Shown here in pieces: positions 8,427-17,133 of a stretch of DNA of 39,357 nucleotides (positions are counted from its first letter, which is position 1; every line of letters starts with the position of its first letter). Below the pieces are notes generated by a model. The model searched no databases, had not been told where the DNA came from, and was given only the letters and a program-made list of their open reading frames with translations. The translations under genes and the position numbers were made by a program. This DNA is from Marinobacter sp. GTDB lineage: Bacteria; Pseudomonadota; Gammaproteobacteria; Pseudomonadales; Oleiphilaceae. The stretch covers positions 1 to 39,357 of the forward strand of contig JAKDUK010000022.1 of assembly GCA_030457765.1 (NCBI GenBank), written 5' to 3'.

Positions 8427-8461
8427 GACCGCCCATTCCGACCGTTATTATTCAGTATTGT

Positions 8462-8474
8462 ACGCAACTTGCGT
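8462..8474. promoter_or_regulatory. Short palindrome in the promoter region of the flavodoxin gene
   Basis: ACGCAA-C-TTGCGT is a perfect 6+1+6 inverted repeat about 30 bp upstream of the mioC-like start, immediately before a TATACG -10-like box. It could be an operator. No regulator is known to me for this sequence. Confidence 0.3.
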
Positions 8475-8504
8475 TATACGCTTTAGTGGTGAACAGGTAT
8501 CTTC

Positions 8505-8957
8505 ATGAAAGACATTCGAATTCTGGTAGGCAGCGTCTACGGTGGCGCTTTGATGACAGCCAAAGCCATCAAACAGACACTGGACACTGACGGCTACTCG
8601 GTATCCGTTCTGGAAAACCCGGTACTTGAGGACATTACGTCAAACACGACCCCACTGCTGGTATGTACTTCAACTACCGGCCAAGGAGAAGTTCCGGGGA
8701 ACCTGCTGCCTTTTTATGTGGCCTTGCGAGAGCAGCTGCCACAGCAGCCTGGCCGGCCCTTTGGCGTTATTGTTCTGGGCGACAGCTCCTATGGCGATAC
8801 CTTTTGCGGTGCAGGCGAGTTAATGGAAGAAGCGCTTTATGAAACTGCCGCCCGAAAGGTGGGCGATACCCTGTGCATCGATGCACTAGAAACCCAGGAG
8901 CCTGAAAGTGAGGCCTTACCTTGGGTACGAGACTGGGCCTCTTCAATCTCAACTTGA
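8505..8957 (+). CDS. mioC: Flavodoxin / MioC-like FMN protein
   Basis: A 150-residue flavodoxin-fold electron carrier. The FMN phosphate loop is GSVYGGALMTA (from residue 9), and the isoalloxazine loops are TSTTGQGEVPGN and LGDSSYGDTFCGAGE. The length equals E. coli MioC (about 147 residues), a flavodoxin reported to support biotin synthase. Here it is not next to gidA or mnmG and sits alone between two c-di-GMP genes, so the symbol rests on length and sequence style rather than context. It has no signal peptide and is presumably cytoplasmic. Confidence 0.8.
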   Translation: MKDIRILVGSVYGGALMTAKAIKQTLDTDGYSVSVLENPVLEDITSNTTPLLVCTSTTGQGEVPGNLLPFYVALREQLPQQPGRPFGVIVLGDSSYGDTFCGAGELMEEALYETAARKVGDTLCIDALETQEPESEALPWVRDWASSIST

Positions 8958-9026
8958 GTAAACCTTGTGTCGTAGATAGCTACGCAACATACTGATTCAG
9001 ACAACAACGATAATATGCGGTGAATC

Positions 9027-11585
9027 GTGACAAGGCTTCAGTGGTCTCGCGCTCTGACATTTCTGATATTGCTTCTGCCCTTGGCATTCACCTGTCAAGC
9101 TGCTGAATCGGACCGTTTTCCTGGCATCGAGTTCCTTCGTCTGGACCCTGGCACACAGCTCTTGCCAGCAGAAGCGGCAGCCTCAAACGATTGGCAGGCT
9201 CTTGAGTCCAGCAGCCCTAACTTTGGCTATACTCAAGATACTGTGTGGTTCCGCCTTGACGTTCCCGCCAATCGCCAAATTGATTTACTTGAAATTGCGT
9301 ACGCCCATTTGGATTACGTTGCATTTTATCTTATTGAAAACGGAAAACTGACCAACACAACCATTACCGGGGATAGCTACCCGTTTGCCCAACGCCCCAT
9401 TCTTAACCGTCATTTTCTGTTCCCGTTCAGCGCAGACACCAACGCTAACCCGCAAATTCTTCTGGAGGTTCATACCACAGGCACGCTGCAGGCTCCTCTG
9501 AGGCTGTGGAACACTCAAACTTTTTTTGAGCACGCTTCTGTTGAAGAACAGCTTCACGCCGTTTATTACGGCCTATTGATCAGCGTTATTTTTTTTAACC
9601 TGTTTGTTTTTATCGCACTACGCGAGCAAGTCTATCTCCTGTACGTGCTTTCGACGCTAGGATACCTGTTACTGGTTGGCAGCCTGAACGGCACAGCATT
9701 TCAGCTGATTTGGCCAGGGAGTCCTGAATGGCACAGCTGGTCAACACGACTCATCGTTCCATTCGCCGTCATGTTTACGCTATTGTTCTCACGCTCGTTT
9801 CTCAGGCTCAAACAAACCGAACCTGCCCTTAACCGCATTGTGCTTGTTTTTGTCGCCATGAACGCGGCCATGATAATAATCTCCGGCTTCGTTGCTTACA
9901 GCAGCGCTCTCCCACTAGCGGTTGCACTGGCCATTCCAAGTACCTTATTACTGACTCTGATCGGCCCGCTACAATGGGTACGCGGTAATCCTCAGGCCGG
10001 GTACTACACCTTGGCGTGGGGCGCGTTATCTCTTGGCAGCGCCATTACCGCGGCCAACAAATACGGGCTATTGCCCAACAAATTTATAACCACTTACGGT
10101 ATGGAAATCGGGTCGTCGTTTGAGGCGATTTTGCTTACCCTGGCTCTAGCCGCAAGGCTGTATCAGGAGCGCCAGGAAAAGCTGAAAGCCCGGGATTCAG
10201 AGCTAACTGCCATGGCTGCCAGGCGCTCAGCCGAGCTAAAGCTAATTGAAAGTGCCCTTCACAATCCCCTTACCGGCCTGCCCAATCGCGCGAATTTTGA
10301 AATGCAGGTAAATGATCTGACTCTCCAAACCCCAAGCACCCGGCATGGCATAGTGGTGATTCGTCTGAACAACCTGCAATCGGTCACCAAAACGCTAGGG
10401 CATCAGAACAGCGACCGCATACTGGAACTGGCCTCCAAAAACCTGAACGCCACAATTGGTGAGCTCCCGGGGATTATCTCGCAGGGCCAGCACAACGGAC
10501 ATAACTTTTTCCTAGCTTCGCTCGACTCCGAAACCTTTGCTTGTGTGGTGGATTCAAGCATTTCAGAAAATGCTCGCAGGGCCGTTGTTCGCACACTGGA
10601 CGCCATTCGCAGCCCGGTTGATTACCTTGGCATGCAAATTCCGCTAAACGCTCAGCTTGGCGTGGCTGTGTCGCCGGTTCACGGTAACGACGCCACCTCA
10701 CTGATTCGCCGGGCCTCCATAGCAGAAGGTTCTGTGCGCGCCCATGAGCGAGGAATCGCGTACTACAGGCCCTCCAGAGATTCCTACAGTGCAAGCAGGC
10801 TTACGATTGTTTCGGAGCTTCAAAAAGCACTTTCAGATGGCGAGTTGACGCTCTATTTACAACCAAAACTGAACTTGAAAAGCGACCAGGTCACCGGCTT
10901 GGAAGCACTCATACGCTGGCCTGGCAGAGACCGCTCCGTTCGTGCAGATGAAATCATCGGGCTTGCCGAACAGACAGGGCTGATCAAACCACTGACACGC
11001 TGGGTGATGGAGCAATCTTTGCAACTCCGTAACCGCCTCGTTGCGCATGGTCATCAGCTCACTTTATCGGTAAACATCTCACCCAATAATCTCAGGGAGC
11101 CGGATTTTCCGCTTTTTGTGAAAAGGCTGATGAGCGCTCACCCTCAACACGAGGGCGCTATTATCTTTGAGGTTACTGAAACATCAATGATGCAAGATCC
11201 GGCTAACGCCCTGAAAGCGCTGAACTCGTTGGCAAATGCGGGCATTCCGGTTTCTATTGATGACTTTGGGTCAGGTTACTCGTCGCTGTCCTATATTAAG
11301 CAGTTGCCAGCCAGCGAAATTAAAATCGACCGTTCACTCATTACAGACCTGGTTACTCGGGAAGAAGACCGGGTTATCGTCCAAACCACCATAGATATGT
11401 GCCACAGCCTAGGCTACCTGGTTGTAGCCGAGGGCGTAGAAGACGAAGCAACCGCAAGCCTACTGAAAGGGATGGGGTGCGATATGATTCAAGGCTACCT
11501 GCTAAGCCGGCCCTTACAGTTTAAAGACATGCTTGACTGGCTCGCCGAACGGCGCGCAACAGCCGCCGCTCAACACACGCCCTGA
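9027..11585 (+). CDS. 7TM-DISM sensor with degenerate GGDEF and intact EAL domain
   Basis: An 852-residue membrane signalling protein. In order: signal peptide (residues 1-25, ending CQAAES), a periplasmic 7TMR-DISMED2 domain (about 35-180), a seven-helix 7TM-DISM region (about 185-385), a short coiled segment, a GGDEF-like domain (about 415-575) and an EAL domain (about 590-840). The GGDEF core is degenerate (DSETF near residues 500-504), so no cyclase activity is expected. The EAL domain keeps EAL at 626-628, EVTE, DDFGSGYSSL, the KIDR lysine and EGVED, so it should hydrolyse c-di-GMP. The start is GTG. It probably opposes the cyclase at 7323-8426. Confidence 0.92.
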   Translation: MTRLQWSRALTFLILLLPLAFTCQAAESDRFPGIEFLRLDPGTQLLPAEAAASNDWQALESSSPNFGYTQDTVWFRLDVPANRQIDLLEIAYAHLDYVAFYLIENGKLTNTTITGDSYPFAQRPILNRHFLFPFSADTNANPQILLEVHTTGTLQAPLRLWNTQTFFEHASVEEQLHAVYYGLLISVIFFNLFVFIALREQVYLLYVLSTLGYLLLVGSLNGTAFQLIWPGSPEWHSWSTRLIVPFAVMFTLLFSRSFLRLKQTEPALNRIVLVFVAMNAAMIIISGFVAYSSALPLAVALAIPSTLLLTLIGPLQWVRGNPQAGYYTLAWGALSLGSAITAANKYGLLPNKFITTYGMEIGSSFEAILLTLALAARLYQERQEKLKARDSELTAMAARRSAELKLIESALHNPLTGLPNRANFEMQVNDLTLQTPSTRHGIVVIRLNNLQSVTKTLGHQNSDRILELASKNLNATIGELPGIISQGQHNGHNFFLASLDSETFACVVDSSISENARRAVVRTLDAIRSPVDYLGMQIPLNAQLGVAVSPVHGNDATSLIRRASIAEGSVRAHERGIAYYRPSRDSYSASRLTIVSELQKALSDGELTLYLQPKLNLKSDQVTGLEALIRWPGRDRSVRADEIIGLAEQTGLIKPLTRWVMEQSLQLRNRLVAHGHQLTLSVNISPNNLREPDFPLFVKRLMSAHPQHEGAIIFEVTETSMMQDPANALKALNSLANAGIPVSIDDFGSGYSSLSYIKQLPASEIKIDRSLITDLVTREEDRVIVQTTIDMCHSLGYLVVAEGVEDEATASLLKGMGCDMIQGYLLSRPLQFKDMLDWLAERRATAAAQHTP

Positions 11586-11598
11586 TGAACGGCCACGA

Positions 11599-12453
11599 TC
11601 AGCGCTGTCGGATCAACGCTTCTTGAGTTGTAGATGCCACTAAAGTGCCGCTTTGATTGAAAATGTTACCACGATTGAAGCCGCGGCCCGACGAGGCACT
11701 TGGACTGTCTTTATCGTAAAGCAACCAGTCCTCCATGCGAAAATCCCGATGAAACCAAATAGCATGATCCAGGCTCGCAATCTGCAACCCCTGATTCATG
11801 AAGGATACGCCGTGGGGGTTCAGGGATGTCCCCAGAAACGAAAAATCCGATGCATAGGTAAGCAGGCAGCGGTGTAGAACCGGATCGTCCGGTAGCGGCC
11901 CAAGTGCACGTATCCAGCTTTGCTTATAGGGCGGGCGTTTTTCAGGCTGAAACGGGTTCATTGGATTAACCGGGCGAATCTCGATAGGACGGTCACGGGT
12001 CATTATTTCCCGCAGCTTTTCCGGCGCCTGCGATGCCATCATTTTGCCCCACTCTTGCTCTGAGCGCAGGGTTTCAGGGTCTGGCGAGCCAGGCATTTCC
12101 AGCTGATGCTCGAAGCCATCTTCGGCAGCATGGAACGACATGGAACCCGTCAAAATTTCTTTGCCATCCTGACGGGCAATCACACGACGAACCGCAAAGC
12201 TCCGACCATCACGCACCCGCTGAACCTCGTAATCAATAGGCATATGCTGGTTACCAGGGCGCAGAAAGTAGGCATGCATAGAATGGCAGAGGCGACCTTC
12301 AACCGTATGACTGGCGGCCATCAGTGCCTGACCCAGAACCTGGCCTCCAAATACGTGAGGAAACCCAAGATCCTGGCTGTCGCCCCGATAGTGATCTTCG
12401 CCAGTGGGAGTCAGGTACAGCAGCTCCACCAGCTTTTTAGTAATCTCAAGCAT
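11599..12453 (-). CDS. tesB: Acyl-CoA thioesterase II
   Basis: A 284-residue double-hotdog thioesterase that hydrolyses medium- and long-chain acyl-CoA to free fatty acid and CoA. Length matches E. coli TesB (286). By comparison with the E. coli Asp-Thr-Gln triad, the equivalents here are D203 (in TYASDFSFL), S227 (in LQIASLDH) and Q277 (in STTQEALIR). The central Thr is thus a conservative Ser. Other family marks are FGGQVLGQALMAA and SASSGRGFNRG. It converges with the EAL gene, 13 bp between stops. It fits the fatty-acid theme of fadE and aidB in this window. Confidence 0.93.
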   Translation of the reverse strand: MLEITKKLVELLYLTPTGEDHYRGDSQDLGFPHVFGGQVLGQALMAASHTVEGRLCHSMHAYFLRPGNQHMPIDYEVQRVRDGRSFAVRRVIARQDGKEILTGSMSFHAAEDGFEHQLEMPGSPDPETLRSEQEWGKMMASQAPEKLREIMTRDRPIEIRPVNPMNPFQPEKRPPYKQSWIRALGPLPDDPVLHRCLLTYASDFSFLGTSLNPHGVSFMNQGLQIASLDHAIWFHRDFRMEDWLLYDKDSPSASSGRGFNRGNIFNQSGTLVASTTQEALIRQR

Positions 12454-12545
12454 GCCTGCTCCAGTTGATTAATTAGCACACGAAGTGGTTTCTACCGTAT
12501 GCGAAGAGGTTTCGCAACGAAGAGTGCCTGCCAGAGGCCGGTTTC

Positions 12546-13700
12546 TCAAGAATGAATGGGCGGCACAACCTTGGACAGCGCCTGCTTTTCCAGAGCAAAC
12601 CGACCCGTAACCGCAAAGCCCAGAACATCGCCCTCGGTGTTTTTGAACAGGTTTTTTACATCAGTACCATCTTGTTCGGTTTCCCAACTACCCTGGGCAT
12701 CTACTGGAGGCGGGCAAACGGCCGCCGGGCAACAGGGGGTCTTAATCATCACCGGCATAGTGCCGTAGCTCACCTCCGTTCGATCACCCGTCAGGCTTTT
12801 GGCCAGGGCGCGGGCGCAGGCCATCAACGGCAAAACATATAGCAGGACATGGCCGTCTACTTCCGCGCAATCACCCAGGGCATACACATCCTGAGCCGAT
12901 GTTTCGAGCGCTCGGTTCACCGTAATACCCCGACCTACTTCAATACCTGCTGCGTGTGCCAACTGCGTACGGGGCCGCAAACCCACCGCCGAAATCACGA
13001 TATCTGCCTGTAGGGTTTTGCCATTTGCTAAAAACAAAGATACACCTGTTCCTGCCGGTTCAATTCGTTCAACCGTCGTTTCCAGGTGAAAACCAACACC
13101 CAGCGATTCCAGCTCCGTTTGTACCGCACTAGCAGCGGCTGATGGCAACAGGCTAGGCATAACAGCGTCAGAAGGGGCAATAACCTCCACCTCGTAGTCG
13201 CCATTACGTAGATCGTTCGCAAATTCGCAACCAATCAACCCGGCACCCATAATGGCAACACGGCTTCCCGGCTTCAGCGCCTTGCGAAACGCCCGGTAAT
13301 CGCCCAAATCGTTAATTGGAAAAATCCATTCCTGGCCGTTGCCTGGTATGGCCAAGCGAATAACGTCGGCGCCCCAAGCCAGTACCAACTTGCTGTAAGT
13401 TAAGCTATTGTCGCCCAGCAGCAACCTGTGACCATCTGTATCAATGCCGGTTACCGTGGTGTACGTGCGCAGCTCCAGATTTAGCTGCTCGGCCATGGTT
13501 GCCGTGGCGGCCTGAGCCAGTCCATCCGCATCTTTGCCTTTGGTAAAGCCCGTGGACAACATGGGTTTGGAGTAGCTAACGCCATCATCCGCAGTCACCA
13601 TGACAATCCTGGTTTCTTTGTCCTGTTTGCGGATTTCCCGAGCCAGGGAATAGCCCGCCAAACCTGTCCCGACAATAACGATGGGGCTGCGCTCTGTCAT
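12546..13700 (-). CDS. rubB: Rubredoxin-NAD(+) reductase
   Basis: A 384-residue FAD/NAD(P)H reductase, the length of Pseudomonas and Acinetobacter rubredoxin reductases. The FAD-binding glycine motif is GTGLAGYSLA (residues 11-20), the NAD-binding motif is GAGLIGCEFA near 152, and DVYALGDCAEVDG contacts FAD. It passes electrons from NADH to rubredoxin, which supplies AlkB-type alkane hydroxylases or oxygen-stress reductases. The rubredoxin gene lies 19 bp upstream on the same strand, so the two form an operon. No alkB is visible in the window. Confidence 0.92.
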   Translation of the reverse strand: MTERSPIVIVGTGLAGYSLAREIRKQDKETRIVMVTADDGVSYSKPMLSTGFTKGKDADGLAQAATATMAEQLNLELRTYTTVTGIDTDGHRLLLGDNSLTYSKLVLAWGADVIRLAIPGNGQEWIFPINDLGDYRAFRKALKPGSRVAIMGAGLIGCEFANDLRNGDYEVEVIAPSDAVMPSLLPSAAASAVQTELESLGVGFHLETTVERIEPAGTGVSLFLANGKTLQADIVISAVGLRPRTQLAHAAGIEVGRGITVNRALETSAQDVYALGDCAEVDGHVLLYVLPLMACARALAKSLTGDRTEVSYGTMPVMIKTPCCPAAVCPPPVDAQGSWETEQDGTDVKNLFKNTEGDVLGFAVTGRFALEKQALSKVVPPIHS

Positions 13701-13719
13701 AACCGTGCTCCGTTCGGAT

Positions 13720-13887
13720 TTAGCTGATTTCGATCATTTCAAAATCTTCCTTGCCCACACCGCAGTCGGGGCATTCCCAGTCGTCGGGCACATCCTCCCA
13801 TGTGGTTCCAGGCTCAATACCATCTTCAGGCCAGCCTTCTGCCTCATCGTAAACCAGGCCACACACCACGCACTGCCACTTCTTCAT
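13720..13887 (-). CDS. rubA: Rubredoxin
   Basis: A 55-residue rubredoxin with both iron-binding knuckles: CVVCG (C6, C9) and CPDCG (C39, C42), plus the typical WEDVPDDW segment. A longer frame exists upstream, but the internal ATG at 13887 has a good GGAGAG ribosome binding site and gives the standard length. It carries single electrons from the neighbouring reductase. Upstream is a well-spaced promoter, with a perfect 14-bp palindrome between promoter and start codon. Confidence 0.95.
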   Translation of the reverse strand: MKKWQCVVCGLVYDEAEGWPEDGIEPGTTWEDVPDDWECPDCGVGKEDFEMIEIS

Positions 13888-13901
13888 AACTACTCTCTCC
13901 A

Positions 13902-13915
13902 CCACACATGTGTGG
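13902..13915. promoter_or_regulatory. Perfect palindrome at the rubredoxin transcription start
   Basis: CCACACATGTGTGG is a perfect 14-bp palindrome between the -10 box (13926-13921, minus) and the rubredoxin start (13887). It would lie at about +1 to +13 of the transcript, where a bound repressor would block initiation or a small RNA hairpin could form. Confidence 0.5.
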
Positions 13916-13920
13916 CCGCA

Positions 13921-13950
13921 ATAATAATTGTAGAACAATACATCAATCAA
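13921..13950 (-). promoter_or_regulatory. Promoter of the rubredoxin-rubredoxin reductase operon
   Basis: On the minus strand TTGATT (13950-13945) and TATTAT (13926-13921) are separated by 18 bp, a good sigma-70 arrangement. The start site is expected near 13914. Confidence 0.55.
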
Positions 13951-14119
13951 GTCGTTTTGCTCACCAGCATTTATGTCTGCCGGGCATTTCATTTATCAAC
14001 GCGTCGAAGTAATGATACCCGGCACGAAAGCATTGACCAATGCCGACAAAGACGCGCAATCTGAATTTTTCTGCCAATTGTAAGTATTGCACCCCCTCCC
14101 CTCTGACGCTCGGCTCCGG

Positions 14120-14125
14120 TATAAT
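14120..14125 (+). promoter_or_regulatory. -10 box of the hpt-ubiC transcript
   Basis: A perfect TATAAT at 14120-14125 lies 28 bp upstream of the hpt ATG. No good -35 is visible at the right spacing. The leader would be only about 22 bases. Confidence 0.5.
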
Positions 14126-14153
14126 TGCCGGTTTTACGACAGGACCGACCGTT

Positions 14154-14711
14154 ATGAGCGATACCGTCGCCGAAATGACTCAGGTGATGGCAGAAGCTGA
14201 TTGCCTGGTTGATGAGCAACAGGTGCAGACCGCCATCCAAAACCTGGCCGACGACATTACCGGCCGCCTTGAACACCGCAATCCTCTATTGTTTTGTGTG
14301 ATGAACGGCGGGCTGATTTTTACTGGTCAGCTACTGCCACGGCTCAAATTCCCAGTGCAAGCAGAATACCTTCACGCAACGCGCTACCGACAGGAAACAA
14401 CCGGTGGCATCCTTGAATGGCGGCTCCAGCCTGACGCCGATATGAAAGATCGCATTGTGCTGATTGTTGACGACATTCTTGATGAAGGCACCACTTTGAA
14501 TGCCATTGCCGATTATTGTCGGGCCCACGGCGCGAAAGAGGTGCTGACAGCCGTATTGGTCGATAAACAACATGACCGTAAGGCTCATCCAGATCTCAAA
14601 GCAGATTTCACCGGCCTTAAAGTAGAAGACCGTTTTCTATTTGGCTACGGCATGGACTACAAAGGATACTGGCGCAACGCGCCCGGGATTTATGCCGTCA
14701 AAGGTCTCTGA
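14154..14711 (+). CDS. hpt: Hypoxanthine-guanine phosphoribosyltransferase
   Basis: A 185-residue type I phosphoribosyltransferase that salvages hypoxanthine and guanine to IMP and GMP using PRPP. The PRPP-binding motif LIVDDILDEGTTL is at about residues 103-115, and CVMNGGLIFTGQL near 48-60 is the N-terminal PRTase loop. The ATG at 14154 is chosen over longer frames because a perfect TATAAT lies just upstream and the longer start would precede that promoter. The end overlaps the start of ubiC by 20 bp, which suggests translational coupling. Confidence 0.9.
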   Translation: MSDTVAEMTQVMAEADCLVDEQQVQTAIQNLADDITGRLEHRNPLLFCVMNGGLIFTGQLLPRLKFPVQAEYLHATRYRQETTGGILEWRLQPDADMKDRIVLIVDDILDEGTTLNAIADYCRAHGAKEVLTAVLVDKQHDRKAHPDLKADFTGLKVEDRFLFGYGMDYKGYWRNAPGIYAVKGL

Positions 14712-15273
14712 TATCAGCACTTCAGAAAACAACCCCGGTTTGATTATTCCACCAACCGATTGGTACCTGTCTCTTGCTGCAGCCGGGCTGCGCAACTCAT
14801 GCGTTCATGGCCCGGCTCGGTACTGGCTGCAAGTGGAAGGTTCCTTTACCCGAGCACTTCAAAAGCAGTGTATAAGCTCATTTCATGTTGAGGTACAACG
14901 CGAGGGATTTGCCACACCAACCCTGGAAGAAGCCAGACGCCTTCAGATCCCCATGCGCCAGCGGGCCTGGATTCGGGAAGTACGTCTGTGCGGTGACGGC
15001 ACGCCCTGGGCGCTGGCACGCACGGTTATTCCTCTTTCCTGCCTGACGGGGAAAGGCAGACGTCTTCTTCATTTGGGCAACAAACCACTAGGTGCGTACT
15101 TGTTCAGTAACCAGAGTTGGCACCGGGGGCCGCTGGAAACCGGTCTTTGTCATCATCAAGACCACCGAACGTCAACATCCGATATGCCCGAAATTGCTCG
15201 CCGCTCCCTGTTCAGTAGTAAAAATAACGCTCTTTTAGTGGGCGAATATCTACTTCCGGTTCTTTACCGCTAA
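14692..15273 (+). CDS. ubiC: Chorismate lyase
   Basis: A 193-residue chorismate--pyruvate lyase, the first committed step of ubiquinone synthesis, giving 4-hydroxybenzoate. Recognisable parts are REVRLCGDGTPWALARTVIP (about 95-114), LGNKPLGAYLF, an ARRSLF segment and the C-terminal GEYLLPVLY containing the expected active-site glutamate (E186). The ATG at 14692 lies inside the end of hpt, giving a 20-bp overlap; a later start near SDIST would also be possible. ubiA follows after about 105 bp with its own promoter. Confidence 0.88.
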   Translation: MPSKVSDISTSENNPGLIIPPTDWYLSLAAAGLRNSCVHGPARYWLQVEGSFTRALQKQCISSFHVEVQREGFATPTLEEARRLQIPMRQRAWIREVRLCGDGTPWALARTVIPLSCLTGKGRRLLHLGNKPLGAYLFSNQSWHRGPLETGLCHHQDHRTSTSDMPEIARRSLFSSKNNALLVGEYLLPVLYR

Positions 15274-15295
15274 CACCGCCGAGATAGCAACCGGC

Positions 15296-15325
15296 TTTCA
15301 TCCTGCGCCTGGCACTGGCTATAAT
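15296..15325 (+). promoter_or_regulatory. Promoter upstream of ubiA
   Basis: A perfect TATAAT at 15320-15325 lies 18 bp after a weaker TTTCAT at 15296-15301, giving a leader of about 50 bases before ubiA. Confidence 0.5.
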
Positions 15326-15379
15326 CTCTGCACTTTCATTGTTCAGACACCCTTTTAAATACCCCAAACGGATAGATCC

Positions 15380-16267
15380 ATGTTGCTTGATGCCGTGCCA
15401 GAACACATACGGAGCCGACTGACCGATTACGCACAGTTGCTGCGCATCAACCGCCCCATTGGCACTCTGCTCTTGCTTTGGCCCACTTACTGGGCTCTGT
15501 GGCTAGCCGGTAACGGCAGCCCCAGTATTGGCAATATCATTGTTTTCACCCTGGGTGTCTTTTTCATGCGGGCAGCCGGCTGTGCCATCAACGATTTTGC
15601 CGACCGAGACTGGGATAAACACGTAAAACGCACCAAAGACCGCCCACTGACGACCGGTCGGGTGAACGCCTGGGAGGCAGTTGCTCTATTTGGCGGCCTA
15701 TGTGTTGCCTCATTTTTGATGGTGGTGTTGTTTACCAACACTCTCACACTCTACTTATCCTTCGGCGGGGCGGTGTTGGCGTTTATCTATCCTTTCACCA
15801 AACGCTATACCCATCTGCCCCAGTTATTTCTTGGACTAGCCTTCTCTTGGGCTATCCCCATGGCATGGGCCGCCGAAGCCAATCAGCTAAGCCAGATCAC
15901 CTGGCTACTGTTCACCGCCAACGTTTTGTGGACAGTGGCTTACGACACTCTTTATGGCATGGTTGATCGCGACGACGACCTGAAAATAGGCATCAAATCC
16001 ACAGCCATCCTCTTTGGCGAAGCCGACCGAGCCATTATTGGTATTCTTCAGGCCATGGTCGTTCTCATTCTGATCATCATAGGCCACCGCTGTGAGCTAG
16101 GAGCCTTCTACTATCTGGGGCTGGTTGCCATGGCGTGTTTGTTTATCTATCAACAGTACCTGGCAAAAGACCGGGAGCGCGGCGGTTGCTTTAAAGCGTT
16201 CCTGAATAATAACTGGGCAGGATTTGCCGTTTTTACTGGCCTGATCATTGATCTGATTATCTCGTGA
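15380..16267 (+). CDS. ubiA: 4-hydroxybenzoate octaprenyltransferase
   Basis: A 295-residue integral membrane prenyltransferase (E. coli UbiA is 290), which attaches the polyprenyl tail to 4-hydroxybenzoate in ubiquinone synthesis. Both magnesium-diphosphate motifs are present: NDFADRDWD (residues 71-79) and [13 protein letters not shown] (188-200). About eight or nine hydrophobic helices are visible. It directly follows ubiC, which makes its substrate, and precedes phoBR, as in Pseudomonas genomes. Confidence 0.95.
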   Translation: MLLDAVPEHIRSRLTDYAQLLRINRPIGTLLLLWPTYWALWLAGNGSPSIGNIIVFTLGVFFMRAAGCAINDFADRDWDKHVKRTKDRPLTTGRVNAWEAVALFGGLCVASFLMVVLFTNTLTLYLSFGGAVLAFIYPFTKRYTHLPQLFLGLAFSWAIPMAWAAEANQLSQITWLLFTANVLWTVAYDTLYGMVDRDDDLKIGIKSTAILFGEADRAIIGILQAMVVLILIIIGHRCELGAFYYLGLVAMACLFIYQQYLAKDRERGGCFKAFLNNNWAGFAVFTGLIIDLIIS

Positions 16268-16273
16268 GCAAGC

Positions 16274-16307
16274 CTGTCATATTGCTGTAACACTGGGGCG
16301 TTGTAAT
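16274..16307 (+). promoter_or_regulatory. Pho box and promoter of phoBR
   Basis: CTGTCAT (16274-16280) and CTGTAAC (16285-16291) are direct repeats separated by four bases (ATTG), the exact layout of a PhoB-binding Pho box. A TGTAAT -10 lies at 16302-16307, 10 bp downstream, so the box replaces the -35 as in PhoB-activated promoters. This supports phosphate-starvation autoactivation of phoBR. Confidence 0.85.
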
Positions 16308-16347
16308 GGACTTGCAACACATCAAGATCTAAAACAGGTTGAAGAGT

Positions 16348-17040
16348 ATGACTGGAAAAACCGTCCTGATTGTCGACGACGAACCTGCCATCCGGGAAAT
16401 GATCGCCGTTGCTTTGGAAATGGCCGATTACGAATGCCTGGAGGCTGAAGACGCCGGTGAAGCCCACGCTCTTATTGTCGACAAACAGCCAGATATCATT
16501 CTTCTTGACTGGATGCTGCCAAGTACCAGTGGTATCGAGTTAGCAAGGCGCCTGAAAAAAGAAGAAACCACCGCAGATATTCCAATCATCATGCTAACGG
16601 CAAAAGTTGAGGAAGATAATAAAATTCGCGGCCTGGAAGTGGGCGCAGATGACTATATCACCAAGCCTTTTAGCCCCAGAGAACTTATCGCCCGCCTTAA
16701 AGCCGTACTTCGCAGGACAACACCGCCCGGCATAGACAGCGCCATTGAGGTAAATGGGCTTATATTAGACCCTTCAAGCCACCGTGTGGCCGACAACGAT
16801 GTCGCGCTTAACATAGGGCCTACAGAGTATCGTCTGCTGCAATTTTTTATGACACACCAAGAACGCGTCTATACGCGCTCACAGCTATTGGATCAGGTGT
16901 GGGGCGGTAACGTATATGTTGAGGAAAGAACCGTAGATGTTCATATCCGACGACTGCGAAAAGCTCTGGGCAAGCGACACGACCACTTGATTCAGACCGT
17001 GAGAGGTGCCGGTTATCGTTTTTCTACTCAGTCGGCCTGA
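16348..17040 (+). CDS. phoB: Phosphate regulon response regulator PhoB
   Basis: A 230-residue OmpR/PhoB-class regulator (E. coli PhoB is 229). The receiver domain has the acidic pocket D10-D11-E12, phospho-acceptor D54 (ILLDWMLPS) and K106 (ITKPFSP). The C-terminal winged helix ends in RTVDVHIRRLRKALG and VRGAGYRF. The ATG at 16348 is chosen over a TTG at 16339, which would leave no room for the AGG ribosome binding site at 16336-16338. A Pho box lies upstream and phoR downstream. Confidence 0.95.
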   Translation: MTGKTVLIVDDEPAIREMIAVALEMADYECLEAEDAGEAHALIVDKQPDIILLDWMLPSTSGIELARRLKKEETTADIPIIMLTAKVEEDNKIRGLEVGADDYITKPFSPRELIARLKAVLRRTTPPGIDSAIEVNGLILDPSSHRVADNDVALNIGPTEYRLLQFFMTHQERVYTRSQLLDQVWGGNVYVEERTVDVHIRRLRKALGKRHDHLIQTVRGAGYRFSTQSA

Positions 17041-17133
17041 AAGCGGCTGCAATCCCAGGAAGAAATTGTTGGCCCTCGCCTTTAATTTTCATTTTTAATA
17101 GCCGTGCTTTATACCAATACAGGTTAGCCCGTT

